Part shown: piece after piece, positions 1 through 5,251 of the stretch | Position numbering within the stretch: the first letter of the stretch is position 1 | Layout: the number at the start of each line of letters is the position of its first letter | NCBI GenBank assembly: GCA_929200295.1 | Contig: CAKMZE010000075.1 | Coordinates: 7,224 to 13,277, forward strand | Direction of reading: 5' to 3' | Length of the DNA: 6,054 nt | DNA from: an uncultured Alphaproteobacteria bacterium | GTDB taxonomy: Bacteria > Pseudomonadota > Alphaproteobacteria > Rhodobacterales > Rhodobacteraceae | Position numbers and translations under genes: made by a program | The notes under the pieces: model-generated | Databases searched by the model: none | What the model saw: the letters and a program-made list of their open reading frames with translations, nothing else | What the model was told of the DNA's origin: nothing

Positions 1-1
1 G

Positions 2-277
2 GTCTATACGCCCAAACAGGCGGCCTTGGCGGCATTGATGCCAGAAAAGGTGGCGGCGGATACGTCCAAGCTTTTGCTCTGCCCAATGCCGGGGCTCATC
101 GTGTCGGTTAACGTCTCAGAAGGGGATGAGGTGCAAGAAGGACAAGCGCTTTGTACGGTTGAGGCGATGAAGATGGAAAACATCCTGCGGGCAGAAAAGA
201 AAGGCACAGTGGCCAAGATCAATGCTGCCGCTGGCGATAGTCTTGCTGTGGATGATGTGATTATGGAGTTCAAGTGA
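2..277 (+). CDS. pccA: Propionyl-CoA carboxylase alpha subunit, C-terminal biotin-carrier domain (5' end outside window)
   Basis: This is the last 91 codons of a biotin-dependent acyl-CoA carboxylase, ending in TGA at 275-277; the biotin carboxylase and linker domains lie upstream of the window. The visible part is a biotinyl/lipoyl-attachment domain. It has the entry motif CPMPGLIVSV (residues 27-36 of the fragment), the glycine turns GDEVQEGQ, and the biotinylation motif EAMKMEN (54-60), with the modified lysine at fragment residue 57, codon 170-172. It closes with GDSLAVDDVIMEF, as expected for the end of this domain. In the family, this domain carries carboxybiotin from the alpha subunit to the PccB carboxyltransferase, making methylmalonyl-CoA from propionyl-CoA in the cytoplasm. 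The propionyl-CoA assignment rests on close resemblance to roseobacter PccA and on the methylmalonyl-CoA mutase gene 2.8 kb downstream. A methylcrotonyl- or acetyl-CoA carboxylase subunit is a less likely alternative. Confidence 0.93.
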   Translation, partial: VYTPKQAALAALMPEKVAADTSKLLLCPMPGLIVSVNVSEGDEVQEGQALCTVEAMKMENILRAEKKGTVAKINAAAGDSLAVDDVIMEFK

Positions 278-288
278 CCCCAGCGATG

Positions 289-316
289 TTGACACGACAG
301 ATGTTCACTTTATGTT
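289..316 (+). promoter_or_regulatory. Predicted sigma70-type promoter of the Y-family polymerase gene
   Basis: A perfect -35 hexamer TTGACA lies at 289-294. After a 16-base spacer comes TATGTT at 311-316, which matches 4 of 6 positions of the -10 consensus. Transcription would start near 323, about 24 bases before the polymerase ATG at 347. The LexA box at 303-317 covers the right half of the spacer and the -10 element, an arrangement expected for a repressed promoter. The -35 box lies just 11 bases after the pccA stop, so the polymerase gene probably has its own transcript. Confidence 0.6.
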
Positions 317-317
317 C
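303..317 (+). promoter_or_regulatory. LexA-binding SOS box (GTTC-N7-GTTC)
   Basis: The sequence GTTC ACTTTAT GTTC is an exact match to the direct-repeat operator GTTCN7GTTC that LexA of alphaproteobacteria is known to bind, which differs from the palindromic box of E. coli. It lies 29 bases before the ATG of a translesion polymerase gene and overlaps the predicted -10 element. Both the motif and its position therefore indicate repression by LexA and induction by DNA damage. The site is seen directly; the binding is inferred. Confidence 0.85.
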
Positions 318-346
318 TCGCCAATCAATGGTGAGAGACAAGTGGC

Positions 347-1585
347 ATGCAGCGCGAGGTCAAGACGCTTTTCTTCGATATGAACTCTTACTTCGCCTCA
401 GTTTGTCAGGCCGAAGAGCCAGAACTGCGCGGGCGCCCTGTGGCGGTGGTCACAACCGTGGCGCCGGGGGCGGCCTGTATCGCTGCCAGCATCGAGGCCA
501 AGCGCAAGGGTGTGGGCATGGGCGTGCGGATCAAAGAGGCGCGCCAGCTTTGCCCCGGTATCGTCTTTCGTCCAGCCAAGCACGATGTGTTCGTGGCCTA
601 TCATCACCGGATCAAAGCCGCCGTCGACACGGTGATCCCTATCGCACAAGCCCATTCAGTGGACGAATTTTCCTGTCATCTGATGGGACGTCAACGCAAA
701 CTAGAAACGGCCCTCTCGCTTGGTCGCGATTTGCAAGCCGCGATCACAGATCAGGTCAGCCCGGCGCTGTTATGTTCGGTCGGGGTGGCCCCGAACAAGC
801 TTTTGGCCAAGGTTGCGGCCGAGCTGCAAAAGCCAGCCGGGCTAAACTGGCTCACCCCGGATGTGTTGCCGGACAAGATCGCGCATCTTGCCTTGGACGA
901 TATTGGTGGGATTTCGCGGGGTATCCTTGCGCGGCTCACGCGGGCAGAGGTGCAGGATGTCAGGTCGCTCTATGCGATGACACCGAAACAGGCGCGCCAC
1001 GTCTGGGGCAATGTGACGGGCGAGTATTTTTTGCGCCAGCTCCACGGCGAAAGCGTTGTTCATCCAGAACAACGGCACAGGTCATTGGGGCATGGCCAGC
1101 AGCTCACCAGTGGGAACCGCACACCGCGCGCGGCTTTGCTGGTCACGCGGCGGCTTTTGATCAAAGCCGCAGCACGGTTGCGCCGCGAGGACAATCTGGC
1201 AGGCGTGCTGCAGATCAGTGTCAAATGTACGCGCCATGGGCGCGGCACGCGGGCGCTGACGTTTCCACCGACGCAAGACAGTTTTATTCTTTTGCAACAT
1301 CTCGCGCAGCTTTGGCAGGATATCGCGGTCGCGACACCTGTATCCGTCGGGGTGATGCTGGGACGTTTGCAGCCAGTTTCAGAGGTGATGGGCGATCTCT
1401 TGCTCGATCGTCCGGCAGGAGCGGTCACACCGCGCGAGCATCTTTGCGGTGCCATCGACAAGCTCAATCAACGGTTCGGGCAGGACACGATCAGATTTGG
1501 CGAGCTTCCCCCTCACAAGGTGCCTTATACGGGGGCCAAAATTGCTTTTGGCCGGATCCCGGATGCAGAGGATTTTTACGAATAA
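347..1585 (+). CDS. Y-family translesion DNA polymerase (DinB/UmuC superfamily)
   Basis: This 412-residue protein is predicted to copy past DNA lesions in the cytoplasm. The N-terminal palm/finger domain has the metal-binding motif FDMNSYFAS (residues 10-18; D11 catalytic, F16 at the steric-gate position). The second catalytic motif is SVDEF (104-108; D106, E107). The nucleotide-binding signature SVGVAPNKLLAKVAAELQKP (144-163) follows. A thumb with the helix-hairpin-helix-like LALDDIGGIS (181-190) leads to a little-finger domain from about 240. DMN resembles the UmuC DVN motif, whereas F16 is DinB-like. The C-terminal segment GVMLGRLQP...DKLNQRFGQDTIRFG (335-385) resembles UmuC, but the place of the usual QLDLF clamp motif reads MGDLLLD (348-354), and there is no terminal clamp motif. 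The protein ends TGAKIAFGRIPDAEDFYE. The ATG is the first after an in-frame TGA at 332-334; its ribosome site (GAGAGA, 333-338) is weak. An SOS box precedes the gene. No imuA, dnaE2 or umuD gene is visible. Older annotation would call it ImpB/MucB/SamB family. Confidence 0.9.
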   Translation: MQREVKTLFFDMNSYFASVCQAEEPELRGRPVAVVTTVAPGAACIAASIEAKRKGVGMGVRIKEARQLCPGIVFRPAKHDVFVAYHHRIKAAVDTVIPIAQAHSVDEFSCHLMGRQRKLETALSLGRDLQAAITDQVSPALLCSVGVAPNKLLAKVAAELQKPAGLNWLTPDVLPDKIAHLALDDIGGISRGILARLTRAEVQDVRSLYAMTPKQARHVWGNVTGEYFLRQLHGESVVHPEQRHRSLGHGQQLTSGNRTPRAALLVTRRLLIKAAARLRREDNLAGVLQISVKCTRHGRGTRALTFPPTQDSFILLQHLAQLWQDIAVATPVSVGVMLGRLQPVSEVMGDLLLDRPAGAVTPREHLCGAIDKLNQRFGQDTIRFGELPPHKVPYTGAKIAFGRIPDAEDFYE

Positions 1586-1601
1586 CGCTGGGGTTTCACA
1601 G

Positions 1602-2060
1602 CTACTCTGCGACACGCCTGTCGCGGATTTCCTGCTGTCGCAATGGCATCTTATCGATAGAGCGCGATAGCTCGCGCACATCCCACGGGCTGGGCTTGCG
1701 CAGGGCGACACGCCCATCTTTGCCGAGCAGCGCCAGCATAAACCCACGCGGGCGCAGTGTATCGCGCCAGGCGCTTGGTGTGGCTGGGTCCGTATCTGTG
1801 ATGATCAACACATCGCGTTCTGCAAGTGCGTCAACGCGCGCCTTTAGAAGATCCATTTGCTGTAAAAACAATGGGTCATTGGGCGATTGCCCAAAGACAA
1901 CAAGCGCGCGTACCTGCCACAACAAATTATCTTGGGCGACATCTTCGGCCGCAAATACTTGGCTGCGATCAGCCTCCCACGCGGTTAATGCTGCGGGTTG
2001 TTCTGCAACCGCAGTTGTTGAGACGAGCATAAAGAGCGTAAAGCAATGGAGATGTTTCAT
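1602..2060 (-). CDS. Secreted DUF4174 domain-containing protein
   Basis: This 152-residue protein reads leftward from ATG at 2058-2060 to TAG at 1602-1604. It starts with a typical Sec signal peptide: MKHLHC, then a hydrophobic stretch CFTLFMLVSTTAVA, with likely cleavage at AVA|EQ after residue 19. The mature part has a beta-strand RALVVFGQSPNDP (51-63), a second strand DVLIITDTDP (83-92), and the diagnostic C-terminal block LLGKDGRVALR (111-121) through SIDKMPLRQQE (134-144). This order is what I know of DUF4174, a small thioredoxin-like-looking family without a cysteine active site; the mature protein indeed has no cysteine. The function is unknown. The signal peptide suggests it acts in the periplasm. 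The reading frame stays open upstream to 2291, but the signal peptide fixes the start at 2060. It converges on the polymerase gene with 16 bases between stop codons and is divergent from the sulfotransferase-like gene. Confidence 0.85.
   Translation of the reverse strand: MKHLHCFTLFMLVSTTAVAEQPAALTAWEADRSQVFAAEDVAQDNLLWQVRALVVFGQSPNDPLFLQQMDLLKARVDALAERDVLIITDTDPATPSAWRDTLRPRGFMLALLGKDGRVALRKPSPWDVRELSRSIDKMPLRQQEIRDRRVAE
1607..1626. other. Short stem-loop between the converging genes
   Basis: GCGACA (1609-1614) and TGTCGC (1619-1624) are perfect inverted repeats around a 4-base loop, CGCC. The stem extends by one wobble and one C-G pair to 1607-1626. It begins 22 bases after the polymerase stop, inside the last codons of the DUF4174 gene. 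It has no real T-run on either strand, so it is at most a weak terminator or 3'-end stabiliser for the polymerase transcript. Confidence 0.3.
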
Positions 2061-2134
2061 AAAAGTAAATATAGGCGCTGATTGCAGAAATGCTAAGAGG
2101 TCATTCGCGTTTTCCCCGGTAATGAGCACGTAAT
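2061..2134. other. Divergent intergenic region (74 bp)
   Basis: This gap separates the start codons of the leftward DUF4174 gene and the rightward sulfotransferase-like gene, so it must hold the start signals of the DUF4174 gene and probably those of the rightward gene pair. I see a plausible leftward promoter but no convincing rightward -35/-10 pair. There is no SOS box here and no clear inverted repeat. Confidence 0.5.
2068..2096 (-). promoter_or_regulatory. Possible promoter of the DUF4174 gene
   Basis: Read on the minus strand, TTAGCA (2096-2091; 4 of 6 with the -35 consensus) is followed by a 17-base spacer and TATATT (2073-2068; 5 of 6 with the -10 consensus). Transcription would begin within a base or two of the ATG at 2060, giving a leaderless or nearly leaderless message. 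That fits the absence of any purine-rich ribosome site in the bases just before this ATG. This is prediction from sequence only. Confidence 0.35.
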
Positions 2135-3031
2135 ATGGATATTTTTCTGCATTTGGGTGCGCATCGCTGTGCTTCAACCAGCTTTCAACGCTACCTTGAT
2201 AAGAACCGAGGGTATTTGGCACAGCAAAAAACGCAGATTGTCGAACCACATAACTTTCGTAACATTTCGTTTGATGATCTTTTGCAACCACCCAATGTTG
2301 ATGATGATGTGATCAAACGCAGCCAAGCGGATTTGGCTGCGTATATTAAAACACAAAAGCAGCGCGAGACACAGGCTGTGATCTTTGCTGAGGAAAACAT
2401 GATCGGCGCAATGCGGCGCAATCTGCGAGAGCATAGGCTTTACACAGATGCAACACTTCGCTTATCCCGCTTTGCCACAGTCATTGGCGGCGATGTGCGT
2501 CGGATTGGCTTGGCGATACGTGATTATGAGGGGTATTGGTCATCTGTTCTTGCCTTCTCAATCCTTAGAGGGCACCGGTTTCTGAATTACGATGTCTGTG
2601 ACGGTTTAATTGCGCAGCCACGCCGCTGGCGGGATTTGATCACGGATATCGCAGTGGCGTTTCCAAATGCACAGTTACAGGTTTGGCAGTTTAAAGACTT
2701 TGCGTCTGCGCCTCACAGCATTTTAGAAAACCTAACAGGATTGGCCGCACAAGAGACTGAGACCATTGATTTGGCAGGTATCCATAATGCAGCACCTGAC
2801 CGTGATGCATTGCGTGATGCATTAATTGCGCGTGGGCGCCTTCCAAATGTGATCGCCCCAGGCTCTACACACTGGCAGCCATTCACCAAAGATCAGGTGG
2901 CGATCTTAAAAGCACAATATGAGGAAGACCTTACCTGGCTGCGGTCTGGTGCGGACGGTCTTGCGACATTTATCACCAATACAACATCTCAAGATCAGGC
3001 GCGCGCCATGGGCGCTGGGCCGGGGGCATAA
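2135..3031 (+). CDS. Sulfotransferase-like protein
   Basis: This 298-residue protein has no signal peptide or membrane segment. Its N-terminus, FLHLGAHRCASTSFQRYLDK (residues 4-23), matches the phosphosulfate-binding loop of bacterial sulfotransferase-like proteins, which typically reads G-T-H-K-T-G-T-T-S-L-Q. Here the usual lysine is R11 and the GTT core is AST (13-15). VIFAEENMIG (82-91) and RRIGLAIRDYEGYWSSVLAF (122-141, with R129 and S136/S137) resemble the later strand and the 3'-phosphate-binding helix. The C-terminal part is not recognisable, and a short tandem repeat (RDAL-RDAL) lies at 223-230. Such enzymes move sulfate from PAPS to glycans, lipids or small molecules; the substrate cannot be read here. 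The start ATG has GAG 8 bases upstream. The stop lies 12 bp before scpA, so the two are probably co-transcribed, though no metabolic link is evident. Its GC content is clearly lower than its neighbours (37% and 42% in two 60-base samples), which suggests separate acquisition. Confidence 0.7.
   Translation: MDIFLHLGAHRCASTSFQRYLDKNRGYLAQQKTQIVEPHNFRNISFDDLLQPPNVDDDVIKRSQADLAAYIKTQKQRETQAVIFAEENMIGAMRRNLREHRLYTDATLRLSRFATVIGGDVRRIGLAIRDYEGYWSSVLAFSILRGHRFLNYDVCDGLIAQPRRWRDLITDIAVAFPNAQLQVWQFKDFASAPHSILENLTGLAAQETETIDLAGIHNAAPDRDALRDALIARGRLPNVIAPGSTHWQPFTKDQVAILKAQYEEDLTWLRSGADGLATFITNTTSQDQARAMGAGPGA
2801..2824 (+). repeat. Tandem 12-bp duplication inside the sulfotransferase-like gene
   Basis: CGTGATGCATTG is followed directly by CGTGATGCATTA, identical at 11 of 12 positions. 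The repeat keeps the frame and encodes RDAL twice (residues 223-230), within a likely helix. It looks like a small in-frame slippage duplication. Confidence 0.7.
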
Positions 3032-3032
3032 C

Positions 3033-3037
3033 GGAGA
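3033..3037 (+). promoter_or_regulatory. Ribosome binding site of scpA
   Basis: GGAGA lies 6 bases before the ATG at 3044, a good Shine-Dalgarno match and spacing. It sits in the 12-bp gap after the stop of the upstream gene. It supports ATG 3044 as the true start, as does the match of the N-terminus MTSKDIWAEIAAKEL to the start of methylmalonyl-CoA mutases. Confidence 0.8.
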
Positions 3038-3043
3038 CATATC

Positions 3044-5176
3044 ATGACATCCAAGGACATATGGGCTGAGATCGCAGCAAAAGAACTACGCGGGAAGCCG
3101 CTGGATGACCTGACCTGGCAAACGCTTGAAGGGATCGCTGTTAAGCCGCTTTATACAGCCGCTGACACGCAGGATCTGCCGCATATGGGCGGTATTCCCG
3201 GGCAGGGGCCTTATACGCGCGGGGTCAAGGCTACGATGTACGCAGGCCGTCCTTGGACAATCCGGCAATATGCGGGCTTTTCAACCGCCGAAGAAAGCAA
3301 TGCCTTTTACCGCAAGGCGCTCGCGGCAGGGCAGCAGGGGGTTTCGGTTGCTTTTGATCTGGCGACACACCGTGGCTATGACAGTGATCACGAGCGGGTC
3401 GAGGGCGACGTCGGCAAGGCAGGCGTCGCAATTGACAGCGTTGAGGATATGAAGATCCTCTTTGATGGCATCCCATTGGACAAAGTGTCGGTCTCGATGA
3501 CGATGAACGGTGCGGTGATCCCGATCTTAGCGAGTTTTATCGTGGCAGGCGAAGAACAAGGCCATGATCGTGCGCTGCTCTCAGGCACAATCCAAAATGA
3601 TATTCTCAAAGAGTTTATGGTGCGCAACACGTATGTTTACCCACCAGAGCCCTCAATGCGGATCATTGCGGATATTATTGAATATACCTCCGCGCAGATG
3701 CCAAAGTTTAATAGTATCTCGATCTCTGGCTATCACATGCAAGAGGCAGGCGCGAACCTTGTGCAAGAGCTGGCCTTTACTATTGCGGATGGGCGTGAAT
3801 ATGTGCGCACGGCGATTGCGCGGGGCATGGATGTGGATGCCTTTGCCGGGCGCTTATCGTTCTTTTTCGCGATTGGCATGAACTTCTTTATGGAAGCGGC
3901 GAAATTGCGTGCAGCACGGCTGTTATGGTCGCGGGTTATGGCAGGGTTTGAGCCGAAGAACCCGAAATCCTCGATGTTGCGGACCCATTGCCAGACCTCT
4001 GGTGTGTCATTGCAAGAACAAGACCCTTATAACAACGTGGTGCGCACAGCCTATGAGGCGATGTCAGCGGTGCTGGGGGGGACGCAATCGCTGCATACCA
4101 ATGCGCTGGACGAGGCGATTGCGCTGCCAACGGATTTCTCTAGCCGGATCGCACGGAATACACAGCTGATTTTGCAAGAGGAAACGGGGATTACAAATGT
4201 CGTCGATCCGCTTGCGGGCTCTTATTATGTCGAGAGTCTCACCCATGAGCTGGCCGAGGCCGCATGGGCATTGATCGAAGAGGTCGAAGACATGGGCGGC
4301 ATGACCAAGGCCGTGGCCTCAGGCATGCCAAAACTGCGGATCGAAGAAACCGCAGCCACGCGGCAGGCGATGATTGATCGCGGAACCGAGGTGATCGTTG
4401 GCGTGAATAAATACCGCAAAGACAATGAAGACCCGATTGATATTCGCGATATTGACAATGCCGCTGTGCGCGAGGCGCAAATTGCCCGTATTGAAAAGAC
4501 CAAAGCAGAGCGGGACAAAGCAGCATGCGACCAAGCATTGGACGAGCTGACGCGCCGCGCAAATGAGGGTGGCAATCTGCTCGACGCAGCGGTTGAGGCC
4601 GCGCGCGCACGCGCCACAGTGGGAGAGATTAGCATGGCGATGGAAAAATCATTTGGCAGGCACCGGGCCGAGGTGAAAACGCTCGCTGGGGTTTACGGTG
4701 CGGCTTATGATGGCGACGCAGATTTCACGGCGATCCAAGAGGCCGTCACTGATTTTGCTAAGGCCGAAGGCCGCCGGCCGCGGATGCTTGTGGTGAAAAT
4801 GGGCCAGGATGGGCATGACCGGGGGGCTAAGGTGATTGCCACGGCCTTTGCTGATATTGGATTTGATGTTGATGTGGGGCCGCTCTTTCAGACGCCAGCT
4901 GAGGCGGCACAAGATGCGGTTGATAATGATGTGCATGTCATCGGGATCAGCTCACAGGCGGCAGGGCACAAGACGCTTGCCCCGCAATTGGTCGCCGCAT
5001 TGAAAGAGGCAGACGCAGAAGACATCATCGTGATCTGCGGCGGGGTCATCCCGCAGCAAGATTATCAGTTCCTCTATGACGCCGGGGTCAAAGCGATCTT
5101 TGGGCCGGGGACAAACATTCCAAATGCTGCCGCAGATATCCTGAAACTGATCAGTGCTGCAAAAGCCGCGGGTTAA
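3044..5176 (+). CDS. scpA: Methylmalonyl-CoA mutase, adenosylcobalamin-dependent
   Basis: This 710-residue enzyme interconverts (R)-methylmalonyl-CoA and succinyl-CoA in the cytoplasm, the last step of propionyl-CoA entry into the TCA cycle. The length fits the full single-chain catalytic form (about 700-750 residues). The N-terminal TIM-barrel substrate domain, about 40-550, contains TIRQYAGFST (72-81), whose Y76 matches the substrate-contacting Tyr89 of the Propionibacterium enzyme. FMVRNTY (191-197) carries R194, matching Arg207, and GYHMQEAG (229-236) carries H231, matching His244. The C-terminal B12-binding domain, about 577-710, has the base-off motif DGHDRG (589-594), with H591 as the cobalt ligand. 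It also contains GISSQAAGHKTL (634-645) and ICGGVIPQQDY (664-674). No key residue is missing. The YAGFS sequence and the intact C-terminal domain favour the mutase over isobutyryl- or ethylmalonyl-CoA mutases. It is probably transcribed with the sulfotransferase-like gene. Products would feed from the pccA gene at the left end; the epimerase gene is not in view. Confidence 0.96.
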   Translation: MTSKDIWAEIAAKELRGKPLDDLTWQTLEGIAVKPLYTAADTQDLPHMGGIPGQGPYTRGVKATMYAGRPWTIRQYAGFSTAEESNAFYRKALAAGQQGVSVAFDLATHRGYDSDHERVEGDVGKAGVAIDSVEDMKILFDGIPLDKVSVSMTMNGAVIPILASFIVAGEEQGHDRALLSGTIQNDILKEFMVRNTYVYPPEPSMRIIADIIEYTSAQMPKFNSISISGYHMQEAGANLVQELAFTIADGREYVRTAIARGMDVDAFAGRLSFFFAIGMNFFMEAAKLRAARLLWSRVMAGFEPKNPKSSMLRTHCQTSGVSLQEQDPYNNVVRTAYEAMSAVLGGTQSLHTNALDEAIALPTDFSSRIARNTQLILQEETGITNVVDPLAGSYYVESLTHELAEAAWALIEEVEDMGGMTKAVASGMPKLRIEETAATRQAMIDRGTEVIVGVNKYRKDNEDPIDIRDIDNAAVREAQIARIEKTKAERDKAACDQALDELTRRANEGGNLLDAAVEAARARATVGEISMAMEKSFGRHRAEVKTLAGVYGAAYDGDADFTAIQEAVTDFAKAEGRRPRMLVVKMGQDGHDRGAKVIATAFADIGFDVDVGPLFQTPAEAAQDAVDNDVHVIGISSQAAGHKTLAPQLVAALKEADAEDIIVICGGVIPQQDYQFLYDAGVKAIFGPGTNIPNAAADILKLISAAKAAG

Positions 5177-5251
5177 TTACAATATATAGAGTGCTCTTTG
5201 TGGAAGGCATCGGCTCTTTCCAAGGTGCCCCCTTCGGCGTAAGCGGGTGAT
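5177..5251. other. Intergenic region between scpA and the transporter gene
   Basis: This 75-bp gap begins with an AT-rich patch including ATATATA (5182-5188). A 7-bp stem (5201-5207 with 5216-5222, one G-T pair, 8-base loop) can form, but no T-run follows, so it is not a convincing terminator. Co-transcription of scpA and the transporter therefore remains possible. No clear promoter is seen. Confidence 0.4.

Noticed and set aside
1054..1074. A second SOS box inside the polymerase gene
   Set aside because: GTTC and GAAC face each other with a 5-base gap, whereas the alphaproteobacterial LexA box is a direct repeat with 7 bases between the half-sites.
1060..1467. Minus-strand open frame of 135 codons within the polymerase gene
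   Set aside because: It is entirely antisense to conserved polymerase sequence and has an arginine- and serine-rich composition without any known domain.
274..2133. A 619-codon open frame on the plus strand spanning the polymerase and DUF4174 genes
   Set aside because: It runs out of frame across two well-supported genes, one of them antisense. Its translation is rich in Arg, Ala, Gly and Ser with no recognisable domain, as expected of a GC-rich shadow frame.
2061..2291. Upstream extension of the DUF4174 reading frame to 2291
   Set aside because: The extension lacks similarity to anything, overlaps the start of the divergent gene, and would bury the clear signal peptide that begins at 2060.
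4225..4635. Minus-strand open frame of 136 codons within scpA
   Set aside because: It lies wholly antisense to conserved mutase sequence, and its serine- and alanine-rich translation is typical of a mirror frame.
5201..5222. Candidate terminator after scpA
   Set aside because: The stem is only 7 bp with one G-T pair and an 8-base loop, and it is not followed by a T-run, so it does not meet the pattern of an intrinsic terminator.
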